Both the position numbers and the translations under genes were made by a program. From Saccharomycopsis fibuligera x Saccharomycopsis cf. fibuligera (Eukaryota > Ascomycota > Saccharomycetes > Ascoideales > Saccharomycopsidaceae), in contig CP012816.1 in the NCBI GenBank assembly GCA_001936135.1, positions 1,863,501-1,927,500 of the forward strand: a stretch of 64,000 nt of DNA. The letters run 5' to 3'. The notes under the pieces were generated by a model. The model was not told where the DNA came from and ran no database searches. It saw nothing but the letters and a program-made list of their open reading frames with translations. Positions 55,067-64,000 of the stretch are shown here, piece after piece; the stretch's first letter is position 1, and every line of letters begins with the position of its first letter.

Positions 55067-55678
55067 ATGCCTGTATGTACTGCAAATGTCGCTTATACAA
55101 TGAGAGAGGGAAGGAGATAGAGCAGTAGATGATTGCGGGAACCAAGGCACCAATATAATGGAAAATCCCATAAAACAATTTCATGGCATTATTCGTCATC
55201 AATTATTACCAGAAGCAGCAGCAGCAGCAGAAAAGTGTATTATATCGAGAAGAATGGACAAATTTTGCAAAGTCAGACACGATACCCAGCGCAGACCCAT
55301 CCGAAGAATATAAGTTTCATGATTAGGCACAGATATACCTTACCATTGTGGCTCCAAACACCATACGCTTGAAATCATGCGAAGTTATCGTCGTGCAAAG
55401 CACTACTCAGAGAAAACAGAGGAAAAAATTTACCCAACACGTCTTCAGTCGCCATGCTCTTTCACTGATATACCCCGCGATGAATCGCATGCAGAGAGAA
55501 ACCGCAAATACTAACTTTTTATCTATAGTCTAACAAATCTTTCAGAACTAAGCAAAAATTGGCTAAGGCTCAAAAGCAAAACAGATCCTTGCCTCAATGG
55601 ATCAGATTGAGAACTGACAACAAAATCCGTTACAACGCTAAAAGAAGACACTGGAGAAGAACTAAGTTGGACATCTAA
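55067..55678 (+). CDS. RPL39: 60S ribosomal protein L39 (eL39), two exons
   Basis: Small basic protein lining the exit tunnel of the large subunit. Exon 1 is only ATGCCT (55067-55072), the intron 55073-55528 (456 nt; GTATGT, TACTAAC at 55509-55515, CTATAG) and exon 2 55529-55678. The product is 51 residues, [19 protein letters not shown] onward to RRTKLDI, the usual family length. Because exon 1 encodes two residues and exon 2 lacks a start, simple ORF calling misses this gene. The S. cerevisiae gene has an intron at the same early position. Confidence 0.97.
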
Positions 55679-56457
55679 GCAGCTGGTTTGGTTTATTCAT
55701 ATGCTCATGCTCACGCTATCTTTGGATATCTGACTTTCGCCCAGTTTTACATCAATTATTATTACGTTATGTGCTAGAATGACTGCGACATTTGGTCACA
55801 ATCACAATTCAACGTTAATGTTATTTTAATATTTTGCTAATTGATACTACTTTATTTTGCAACAGTAAGTCGACAAAAGAGAGTTGTTTTACTTTATGTG
55901 ATGTAGTTATGGTTACAGTATTTCTTCTACTTTTAACGTAATATTAAATCTTCTTTAGTGGCGGTACAGTGTAGCAGTTTGCTGAAATCGTCACTAGCTA
56001 CTGTCATGGTACTTTTCACGTTAGATCCTAAGCGCTGTCCAGCCAGTAGTAGCATTTCGCGGGCACACGGACGGACCTCTATGCTACCAGATGCTACCAG
56101 CAGTGTTACTACAGTGGTGTTACTGCGGTAACGCGCACAGAACTCTGATTTGTTTATTGTACGTGCACGTGAACGACAGCCGGAAGAAAGTTTTGGAGTA
56201 CGCACAGAAAAATCTCCTATAAAATTCGGCGGTTGGTCGTACTCTGCGAAAGTTTGTTCATCCTTGAGTCCCTTGCCTTCCTCATCTATGAACAAACAGC
56301 GAAGTAGAGATGGTCATTGATAGCAAATACATGTGCAAACAAACAAGCATATAATTCGCTTAATAAATGGGTATGTCAAGTTATCAAAATCAAAAACTTT
56401 CCGGTTTCTTGTTCCTTTTCAAAAACAAAAAAAAAGCAAAAAAAAAGAAAGAGTTGC
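55679..56457. other. RPL39 3' region and unassigned interval
   Basis: About 780 bp. A minus-strand frame of 120 codons (55933-56295) has plausible protein composition but begins at TTG with an in-frame stop above it and no ATG; I do not call it. No tRNA or box C found. Confidence 0.4.
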
Positions 56458-56565
56458 TTCATAATGATGAATACACGAAATCATAGCTAGATAGTACATG
56501 AATTCTATTCATTAGAACTAGAATAGTGACTTTAAATTTCTCGTGGGAATCTCGCTGATATTAAA
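56458..56565 (+). ncRNA. Candidate C/D box snoRNA guiding 25S A2326
   Basis: Box C ATGATGA (56464-56470) and box D CTGA (56555-56558) are 84 bp apart, and the bases outside them can pair with one mismatch (TTCATA with TATTAA). The 12 bases touching box D (GTGGGAATCTCG, 56543-56554) are a perfect complement of 25S CGAGAUUCCCAC. The fifth-base rule selects the second A of CGAGA. Counting from Um2417 in recalled yeast 25S puts it at A2326. A C'-like AGTGAC lies near 56525. The site corresponds by position to human 28S Am3809 (SNORD79) as I recall; I know of no S. cerevisiae methylation there. Confidence 0.7.
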
Positions 56566-57461
56566 TTGCATTCTTTTTTTTTTTCTTTTTTGTGTTTGAA
56601 AAAAGCGGACATGGGACCCAATGGATCTTCAAACGTTATTTTCTTTAGGAAACTTGTTTTGACTAACAATTTAAAAAGTAGCTTAAGCCAGGCTTATGTT
56701 GTCGTTATTTTGCAAATTTATGTACTTTTCTAATCAATGGCTGTTTCTTTTTTTGGAATCATGGACCTTTTTTTCTATTTTTGTGCTCGCGTAGTTTTTA
56801 AATACTATCATCACCAATATAATCTTCTGGTGGCGCATGCGCTGCCTCCATAATATGGGGCTTGGCCTTAAATCTGCCTATGCTGTAGTCGCTGATAAAG
56901 TCTTTGGTGAACAAAACCTATAGCCTCAATACAGTGAAAAATAGAAAACAAGATGTTACATATATATTGTACAGCCCAGTAATGCTTGCAATAAAAAAAT
57001 GGCGGGTAGCTCTTCTAACAGTTGATAAAGATAATAATATAAAAGGCACCGCAAATAGAACACAAAATTGTATTTATAAATGTTTGACTGAAGTTACCAA
57101 AAAACGAGCCTAGTTTCATCTTCAGCCTTTGTGGAAAACAAGCAAAGCCAATTAAAAAGGTTCAAAAATAAGATAAGATTGATGATAAAATAAAATAAAA
57201 TAAAAAAGTAAAAAAAGTAATAACTTGAAAAACAAAAATAAGTAAAACAGTGCAACATATGCTAATAAAGTACTATTCTTCCACAGTAAAAACAATAGTC
57301 TCCAATTTTTTTGTTTAAAGGAAAGAACTTGAGCAATTGATATCAAAATGCAGCCAGCATAATCCCCTACCCAAACAAAGAATGTTAATGTTTTACAATA
57401 AAACATTAACATACAACAACAACTGAAAGAACTTTCTCCTGATCAACCCTGGGTTTTTCAA
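56566..57461. other. Gene-free AT-rich interval upstream of the YIP3 3' end
   Basis: About 900 bp with T runs near 56575-56595 and an AAAAT repeat near 57185-57210. Short open frames show no family features. A box-C-like sequence on the minus strand near 56808 has no box D partner. Confidence 0.4.
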
Positions 57462-57992
57462 TCAAACTTGCTCTTCAAAAATAGTCTCAATAGGTTTTTC
57501 CATAAAAGTTGCATGTGACAAGATGGAAACACCAGAAGCACCAATCAACCACATCATAGTACTAATAGGACTAGCCAAAAATCCTAAAGGAATGGCAACA
57601 ACCAACAACCCAGTGTATAACTGACTAGTAGTCAATCTGCCAACTGGCAACACCAAATCTTCACCATGCAACTTATTAATTCCCAAGACTCCGGCAATGA
57701 CAAAGATAATAACAAATAATAACAACAAGTTGGTCACCAATGCATAAACGAAAAACAAAGCAGCAATAATGGCATAATTAGTGGAGAAATAACCTAAATT
57801 ATAGCCAACTCTGCTTTGAATTTCACCAAAGTTTTCTGGTTTGGACAATCTTCTAAAATCAAAGAATTCTTGTGGTGGTCTAATGCTGCTGAATTTGGAC
57901 GTCAAGGCACCAGCGTCGGATCTGAGACGCTCCAAGTTGAATCTGTCGGATAACTGAGAGTAGGCAACGTTAGAAAATTGGGAAAGACTCAT
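57462..57992 (-). CDS. YIP3: PRA1/Yip3 family Rab-associated ER-Golgi membrane protein
   Basis: 176-residue prenylated-Rab acceptor family protein that interacts with Ypt GTPases in ER-Golgi traffic. The cytosolic N-terminus contains the family stretch RPPQEFFDFRRLSKPENFGEIQSRVGYNLGYFSTNY (residues about 38-73). Two closely spaced hydrophobic hairpins follow (about 74-110 and 122-160), giving four membrane segments, and a short acidic tail ends EEQV. Length equals S. cerevisiae Yip3 (176). Confidence 0.93.
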   Translation of the reverse strand: MSLSQFSNVAYSQLSDRFNLERLRSDAGALTSKFSSIRPPQEFFDFRRLSKPENFGEIQSRVGYNLGYFSTNYAIIAALFFVYALVTNLLLLFVIIFVIAGVLGINKLHGEDLVLPVGRLTTSQLYTGLLVVAIPLGFLASPISTMMWLIGASGVSILSHATFMEKPIETIFEEQV

Positions 57993-58660
57993 TGTTTATA
58001 TACTGGAAATGCGTTCTTATTAAGTTGTTTATGAGTAGTATTAAGTTTGAAGCCTTGTATTTGAGTATGAGTGTGCAGGCAATTTGTATTGGAGAGTGCG
58101 GCAGAAGGGGGAGGAGTAAGAATATGAGATCTGCAGGATTCAGTCAAAGTAGTTGAGACAAACTAAAAATAAAACCCGATAAAATTGCTTCGAAATAATG
58201 GCAAGGCACGAGCTAGTGTTATGTGTTGTCGTTTTATTATGTTTTGAATTGCCTTTGTGAGAGGCCTTGAAGCCCAATATTTTTATGTTTTGGATCTCCA
58301 GTGCCAACGCGCCAACCTGGCTGATTCGACCCATAAAGGGCGGGTGACCCCAGAATTCCTCTTCCCCAATTTACTACTACCAACCATTACTGCGGTCGCG
58401 GCAATTGCCGCAGTAACACATAGTACATGCGCCGCAACATGGCGGTGCTCAAGTGCTTGCGACTGCTGTGATATCTTACATATATAGTAATGACTAGGAA
58501 ACTTACTAATAGCAGGGCTTAGCATGATGATGAACTTTGCAATCAACTACAGCAGAACCAACACATTGGACTAAAAAAAAAGTCAAAAAAATAGCATTAC
58601 ATTGTTGTTTTGTTCTTCTGTAAAGCATTTAAAACCTGATGCGGTAACCATAATGGCCGC
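57993..58660. other. YIP3 promoter / EMC7 3' region
   Basis: 668 bp on the upstream side of YIP3. A GCGGCAATTGCCGC palindrome is present near 58396-58410 (ACTGCGGTCGCGGCAATTGC context). ATGATGATGA near 58524 has no box D downstream. Confidence 0.4.
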
Positions 58661-59452
58661 TCAACGCTTTCTCTTAGATGGTTTCGTAGTGCTCTTTGAC
58701 ACACCAGTACTTGACTGTACTGGAACTGGCACTGTACTGGAACTGCCACTGCTGCTTCTGAACATATTTTGGCCAGGAGTAAGTTTCTTGCCATCATCAT
58801 CATCATCAAGACCTTTGATTCCTTTCATTTGCTGAGCTGCTTCAGGATCAAGTTTCTCCAATAAATAAGGCACACCCATCATGGCAACAACAAATAATAT
58901 ACCGCCAAGAAGCAACGGATTACTCAAAATTGCCCCCAATTGACCTGTGGCTGCCAATCCTTTGTCTTTCAATTCATAATACTGTTTCTGCGGTATTTTG
59001 GGATGGAGCCCAATGCTCAATGGATAATCTATTTCGTTTGGCGTTTCATGCACCGCATGGCCTAATTGATACTCGTATGCCAGAGTGACAATCTCTTCTC
59101 TTTCGGTGCCGTCGTCTTGCTTCGTTTGCTCTTTGCTGATGTCCACTCTAGCTCCTGCGTATTCTAACACGTAGTTTAAAGTATGGAACTCAATAAGGTA
59201 GGAGCCCAAGTCAAGGTTATCAAATTTGAAAGTCGCGTTATCTCTCAAGTATGCTCTTCTCACGAATGGAGCTTTATAGCTATTACTGTCATGATTATTG
59301 TTATTGATGGCATCGAGATTAGTAAGCTCAATGAAACTACCGAAACTTTCTTCTGGGGTAATTGATGGCAATTCCAATCGGCCTTGAATTGAATAACTCG
59401 ATGCTAAAGCAGTACAAAATAGCAATATTATCGTATCTTTAAAATTAGCCAT
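58661..59452 (-). CDS. SOP4: ER membrane protein complex subunit 7 / Sop4-like
   Basis: 263-residue type I membrane protein of the EMC insertase family. A cleavable signal peptide (residues 1-20, IILLFCTALASS) leads into a luminal beta-sandwich beginning YSIQGRLELP, with FKFDNLDLGSYLIEFH typical of the family. One membrane helix lies near 175-195 in the conserved ILSNPLLLGGILFVVAMMGVPYLLEKLDPEA segment, which is the clearest EMC7 signature, followed by a cytosolic Ser/Pro/Lys tail. S. cerevisiae Sop4 is 234 residues. Starts at the ATG at 59452. Confidence 0.88.
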   Translation of the reverse strand: MANFKDTIILLFCTALASSYSIQGRLELPSITPEESFGSFIELTNLDAINNNNHDSNSYKAPFVRRAYLRDNATFKFDNLDLGSYLIEFHTLNYVLEYAGARVDISKEQTKQDDGTEREEIVTLAYEYQLGHAVHETPNEIDYPLSIGLHPKIPQKQYYELKDKGLAATGQLGAILSNPLLLGGILFVVAMMGVPYLLEKLDPEAAQQMKGIKGLDDDDDGKKLTPGQNMFRSSSGSSSTVPVPVQSSTGVSKSTTKPSKRKR

Positions 59453-60029
59453 TATTGTATTTATTACTTCACTCCGTTTGTTTTAATTTGGTTTGGTTCG
59501 AGTTGATGGTACCTATGTATTATCTGTACCAATTCATTCAGTCAAAGCTTTGCAAGCATATTGCTTCACTATAGATCTGGGTGACGATTGATTATGTATG
59601 TTTTTGTTCTCTCGTGCATTTAGATTTTATAATGCTTACCCGACAAGATATTGTGCGTGCTCGTGCATTATGATACCCGAGGTCCACTAAGTTTTATTTG
59701 TCTGTCGACCTCAGTTTATGCGCCAGAATACTAATGTTTTAGATCGATCGTCAAACCACCAGCTTCTTTTGATATGATTCATTTGGGTTTTGTTCTGTTC
59801 TAATTTTATTTCAAAATACACTTAACGCACGCCCAAAGCCCTAACAAAATCGGTGAATAATAAATTATGTGGACTTCACACACAATATCGATTTATTGGT
59901 TATATATGAATGATAGAAAATATGTTCTTGTAAACTTATTCATATAACGTACATAGTATTGCTATTATATAAAGGAACCTGATAAATAGTAAAGATCCTG
60001 TTAGTATTGAAATTCATTAGTTTTTTTGG
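59453..60029. other. EMC7 promoter region
   Basis: 577 bp upstream of EMC7. A B-box-like GGTTCGAGTTGATGG near 59496 has no tRNA fold around it. Nothing else recognised. Confidence 0.4.
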
Positions 60030-60715
60030 AATTGAGATAAATTTAGAGGAGCTTTTGGTTTTGATAATTCTTGTTTTTGTCGATGCCGACAGGTAAAAAA
60101 AAAAAGGGTCTCAAGTCAATACCTTCTTTCTTCTTCTACACACTAAGATAATGGTGTTATCTAACTTGGTGAGTTACTGGGAAATTTACGGAATACTGAC
60201 ATCTCAGGGTTCATGTTATCAGAGGTAAGAGCCTTGTATTTCCAATATAACTAACTAATAATAAATATATAAAAATATTGGGTTGGACCATGTATAAATA
60301 CTAATCAGACTGAATGTAAACTATATTAGATATTCACAATTAATAGTCCTAAATACGGTAATCCTGTTTTACGGAACATGTCCAAGGAATTATTATGTAC
60401 CACATATTAGTTTGTTTCATCCAGGTTTGTAGGCCTAGAATTCAATGTTTGTCATATTGTTTAACTGTATTCGGGTTTGTTGGTTTAGAACTCAATGTTC
60501 GTCAGAAATTAGTCAAAAAGTGCGCCTGTTGTTTGTTGGTAACGTCCTCGCGTAGAAATTGCTTATGTCTTTCACGTGGTAAATCTTCAGAGCACCAAAT
60601 ACATTCCTCACCTTGACATTTGAATTTTTGACTCTGAAGTGAAATATGTGGAAATTCCCGAAGCAGCTAGGATATTAAATTGTTTGCTCGTTCAGCATTT
60701 GCAAAAATGCTAGAC
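60030..60715 (+). mobile_element. Rearranged LTR-like relic (copy B) upstream of tRNA-Leu
   Basis: Shares the three blocks of copy A but in order 1-3-2: block 1 at 60030-60190, block 3 at 60188-60327 and block 2 at 60508-60715. Block 2 is missing from its original place, so this looks like an internally deleted LTR next to a fragment of another. TAGAACTCAATGTTCGTC near 60487 also matches sequence right of copy A. The right end is 75 bp from the tRNA-Leu gene. No coding sequence remains. Confidence 0.6.
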
Positions 60716-60790
60716 ATTTTTTTTCAGTAAGAAATAGAGTTCACAAGTGCACATTTGTCATTTACATAAGGTTTTTTATTCTTCAACTTT

Positions 60791-60872
60791 GGTAACGTGG
60801 CCGAGAGGTCTAAGGCGCCAGGTTAAGGTCCTGGTATCTTCGGATGCGCGAGTTCGAATCTCGCCGTTATCA
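60791..60872 (+). tRNA. tRNA-Leu(AAG), type II with long variable arm, no intron
   Basis: GGTAACG (60791-60797) pairs with CGTTATC (60865-60871) with one G-U, and A is the discriminator. The D arm contains GTGGCCGAGAGGTCTAAGGC, and the T arm GAGTTCGAATCTC. The anticodon stem CCAGG/CCTGG encloses TTAAGGT, so the anticodon is AAG and reads CTT/CTC, not CTG. The variable arm GTATCTTCGGATGC forms a hairpin. T6 follows. Confidence 0.95.
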
Positions 60873-62066
60873 TTATTTTTTGTGTTTTTCAGAGTTTTTG
60901 CCGACTTAACTCTTTTAAGTCACATTTTAATAAAATGATTTATGTTTCACTACACAGTAATAATTGTCTAAACATATTTATAGCTTTATATTACGCTAAC
61001 TGTCGCAAGAGCCCTTCAGAAGTTCACAAAACTTAATTTTGATCAACGTTCAACAGCTCTGGGCCGGGTTTCCATAGAAATATTATACAATGTCCGGGTT
61101 ACATTTTGAACGGCCGCAAAAAAAATACTATAAATACAGAGCTGGTGAAATTTTTTACAGCGTACCATTAGTGTTTTTTTCTTTTTTTCCTTTCGTTAAA
61201 AAAAATTGTACTAAGTTCGAGTATTATTGTAGTGGTTTAATGACGTTTTTCAGATTAAGACACCCTACAACTTGAACGAGAATAGAGCCTTTTGGTTAAT
61301 GTTTCTTAGCTGGAGTGGGTTTATGGGTATTGAAAGTAGTTTAACAATCTCTTTTGATGCTGATGAGACCAATCTCCTTACCAAGATTCGTACATCTTTT
61401 AGTTTTTTTCTTGTTATAATTCGTTTGTTGTAATCTTTGTAGCTGGGCGTATTTTACCTTGTTTGATTATAGGGATAAACAGAAAAGATTCTAATCTTTA
61501 TATGGATGTCTGTGGCTGATAAAGATATGCTTCTTAGTGGTTTTATAATTTTGAACGCCACTTGATCTGAGTGATGTTTGAATTACCCTGTATGTAATCA
61601 TGTCTCAAGAGAACTGAACTATTCTGTGAACTTTATTATGCTAAAGCCAGCAGCTGTGAAGTGTACAGTTGTTATGTATGTTATGTGTTGTTATTCCACC
61701 TTTTTGTACATGCACAACTTGTGGCTGTCTTAGGTTGAAAAATTATAGCCTAAAATTTGGCCCGATTGATCTGACTGCGCAAAGTAAACCCTACTCTTTC
61801 ATGAACAGTACAATATGTGCTATTTAAATAATACTTTATAAAATGACCTCCTACATACACAAGTACTAACAAGTAGCGTAACAATAAAGAAAACAATAGA
61901 ATTAGAATGGTGTAAACACAAAAACAAGCGACAACCTGATTATAACAATTGATATGGATACATGAAAATAGAAGCAAATAAAACGAAAGAAAAAATAACA
62001 TAAATATGTGTAACGTGAAAAGTGGACTGTACTATGGACAAGAACAATGTCGGTGCAGATAATAAA
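60873..62066. other. Gene-free interval between tRNA-Leu and FZO1
   Basis: 1.2 kb of AT-rich sequence. Small open frames show no family features. CTGATGAGA near 61358 resembles a box C but lacks a partner box D at normal distance. Nothing else recognised. Confidence 0.4.
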
Positions 62067-64000
62067 TCAGTCAACTTGATAAATAGATTCTAAATCAAAA
62101 GATTCCACTAATCTCTTTTGATCTCTACATCTCTTCGTTAATCTTCTGTAGAAACTAATACTAAGATCAATATTTTTCAAATCACTGACCAATTTTTGCT
62201 TTTTGTTATAGTTGTCACCAATGACATTGTCAAATTTCTTGGTAATTTCTTTAGCTGGGAATTGCAAAACCACTCTACATTCTTTTGCAATTCTCAAAGA
62301 ATTAGAATTAGCGTAGTCCAATTCGTTAATTTGCCACTTCAATTTCTTAGCAAAGTTTCTCTTAAAAGCGTTTGGAATATCTCTAATGATAAGAAAAATT
62401 CCTAATCCAGCAGCTCCGACAAATGCCACTTTGAGAAACCATTTAGAAGTGATAATATCAGTAAAGAAAGGGTACTGAGAAAGGCCTAGTACAACATTCT
62501 TTGTAATCAAAAATTTTGTAGAAGATCCCAAGAAAATCAATGATAATGAATTTTTCCAGCTGAATTCGAAATTTCGTAAACTCTTGATTGAAAAGTTTGG
62601 TGTATTAATACCAACGAATTTGGAAACGCCACCAAAAGATGGATCAAAAAAGTCCAAAACAGACACATCTTTGTTCAAGTTTTTGGAAATATGATGTCTT
62701 CTGCGCTGAAACATGAAGTCTTCTCTAAAAATCTTGTCTTTCAAAAATGTCTTGTCATTTAAAGACTCTTGACCAACTCCTTTGATTTTATTGACACCTT
62801 CAACAGTCTTCTTTTTTGCGTAAGACTCTGATATCTCAACGCTATTCAAAACTTTGTTAATCATAGCAGTTTGAATTTGTCTGGCATAATCATAGATAGA
62901 GTAAATATTTTTCAACTTGATATGTACCAAAACTTTGTCCAACTCATCTATTGTACTATTAATTCTCTGACGAGAAAATTCATAAACATCATCATTGAGT
63001 TCTTCTACTAGCTTGGATATAATCTTTGACGTTTTTTCGCTCTCCTTAACTTGCTGTTCATAAACAGGTATTAACGAATTAAGTTCACTGGATATGTTGA
63101 AACGATCCTTAGTAAAAACACCTTCATTATACTCGGATAAACCTTCAATATCGCTTAATACCTTAATCAAAAAGTTCTTTGCAGGGGCGAGTTTTGACAA
63201 GGCTCTCTTTTCAAGTACAAACTTTCTTAAAGAAGACTCTAAATGGTCAAAGTTTGGATCTCCTTGGTTGTTATTGCCATTATTGTTATCGCTATCTCCT
63301 GGATCTCCTGGATCTCCTGGGTCTCCTGGATTACCTTCACTACTGTTTACAACGTTTGAAGAAGATACGAAATGCACAAATTCTCTAGCATCTTTGTGAG
63401 TCTCTGGACTCAAAGATTCAACCTGGTTCAAAATTCGCTTTATGCAACGCTCTTTATTTTTGATAGTATCAAATCTGTTAACGACAATAAAGATGAACTG
63501 TTTTTCTTTAGCAGCAGCAGTGATAAATTCTCTGGCAGATAAAGTGAAGTGGTTTTCTGCACTGACGACAAAAACAACTAAATCAATTTCTTCTTGTCTT
63601 GAGAAAACCTCGGTAGTCTGGTATGAGTCCATATTCAAACCTGGTGCATCAATCAAGTTAATATCTATGACACCGTTCTTCAAAAGTGATCTGTCCACTG
63701 ACCTTTTATCATTCACATAAACTTTGAGAATTGAATATTTGTCATACTCTCCCACAAGATCTTCTAAATCAATGAGCTGATAAATCTCATAAGTGGATTC
63801 ATCTTTTCTATTATACTCTGATCCTATCAAAACAGCATGAACTTCTTCCATACCATCATTCTCACGGCAATCAATAACCTCACTAAACACACTTGTGCAA
63901 GGCTGCTGATCTTCAGGTAAAAGTTTTCTCCGAAGAAGAGCATTACAAAATGTTGATTTACCTGAATTCAAATCACCAGTAACAAATACTTTGGAAGAAG
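62067..64000 (-). CDS. FZO1: Mitofusin Fzo1, outer-membrane fusion GTPase (N-terminus outside window)
   Basis: Dynamin-related GTPase for mitochondrial outer-membrane fusion. The frame stays open to base 64000, so the N-terminal part is missing; 643 complete codons plus stop are present. G1 is GDLNSGKST right at the edge, G2 region TSVFSEV, G3 DAPGLN and G4 NRFD. A coiled heptad-repeat region follows, then two membrane segments near the C-terminus (the TKNVVLGLSQYPFF-to-FVGAAGLGIFLIIRD interval) and a C-terminal coiled coil, the usual Fzo1 order. An inserted GDP tripeptide repeat with Asn run (plus 63270-63345) lies inside the GTPase domain. The S. cerevisiae protein is 855 residues. Confidence 0.93.
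   Translation of the reverse strand, partial: SSKVFVTGDLNSGKSTFCNALLRRKLLPEDQQPCTSVFSEVIDCRENDGMEEVHAVLIGSEYNRKDESTYEIYQLIDLEDLVGEYDKYSILKVYVNDKRSVDRSLLKNGVIDINLIDAPGLNMDSYQTTEVFSRQEEIDLVVFVVSAENHFTLSAREFITAAAKEKQFIFIVVNRFDTIKNKERCIKRILNQVESLSPETHKDAREFVHFVSSSNVVNSSEGNPGDPGDPGDPGDSDNNNGNNNQGDPNFDHLESSLRKFVLEKRALSKLAPAKNFLIKVLSDIEGLSEYNEGVFTKDRFNISSELNSLIPVYEQQVKESEKTSKIISKLVEELNDDVYEFSRQRINSTIDELDKVLVHIKLKNIYSIYDYARQIQTAMINKVLNSVEISESYAKKKTVEGVNKIKGVGQESLNDKTFLKDKIFREDFMFQRRRHHISKNLNKDVSVLDFFDPSFGGVSKFVGINTPNFSIKSLRNFEFSWKNSLSLIFLGSSTKFLITKNVVLGLSQYPFFTDIITSKWFLKVAFVGAAGLGIFLIIRDIPNAFKRNFAKKLKWQINELDYANSNSLRIAKECRVVLQFPAKEITKKFDNVIGDNYNKKQKLVSDLKNIDLSISFYRRLTKRCRDQKRLVESFDLESIYQVD

Noticed and set aside
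55933-56295. 120-codon minus-strand open frame with plausible composition
   Set aside because: It lacks an ATG: the first codon is TTG, with an in-frame stop upstream and no splice signals seen. Transcript data could revive it.
59490-59515. tRNA B-box-like GGTTCGAGTTGATGG
   Set aside because: No acceptor or anticodon stem can be drawn around it.

Overview
This window is nuclear DNA of a budding yeast. Compact, mostly intronless genes, GTATGT...TACTAAC...AG introns in the ribosomal-protein genes, divergent H4/H3, poly-Asn/Gln/Ser-rich proteins and spliced yeast-type tRNAs all point to Saccharomycotina. CTG codons fall where related proteins carry polar residues, and a run of CTG codons sits in a Ser/Thr/Gln-rich loop of the arrestin gene. 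I therefore infer the CUG-Ser clade (Lodderomyces/Candida-like); the species is not proven. Protein lengths given here do not depend on that, but every CTG shown as Leu is probably Ser.

Layout. 1-8.6 kb: a partial MYST acetyltransferase (SAS3), a divergent large Zn2Cys6 regulator and AIM19. 9.2-10.7 kb: divergent histones H4 and H3 with an inverted repeat in the shared promoter. 11-16 kb: SDS3, ADE2, SSN8. 16.8-25 kb: SAK1 and spliced ATG1. 25-31 kb: gene-poor, with a degenerate LTR, the snoRNA gene SNR52 with its Pol III leader promoter, CKS1, and an intron-containing tRNA-Ile. 31.5-38.4 kb: ATG9 and an alpha-arrestin (RIM8-like). 38.4-41.5 kb: a GC-rich block holding RNase MRP RNA (NME1) and a C/D snoRNA with an snR66-like guide. 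41.5-51 kb: a mucin-like single-pass protein, a pterin dehydratase, and the convergent pair APM2/MIL1. 51.6-55.7 kb: RPS14, RPS22 and RPL39, all with introns. 56.5 kb: a candidate C/D snoRNA with a 25S guide. 57.4-60.9 kb: YIP3, EMC7/SOP4, a second LTR relic and tRNA-Leu(AAG). 62-64 kb: FZO1, cut by the window edge.

Functional links: ATG1 and ATG9 (autophagy initiation) lie on one strand 6.4 kb apart. APM2 and MIL1, which encode physically interacting AP-1 sorting proteins in S. cerevisiae, lie tail to tail. SAS3, SDS3 and the histones are chromatin genes. MRP RNA and three C/D snoRNAs serve rRNA processing and modification. The strongest new information is the RNA set, which protein-based annotation would miss; it rests on guide complementarity and pairing checked by eye against rRNA sequence recalled from memory.
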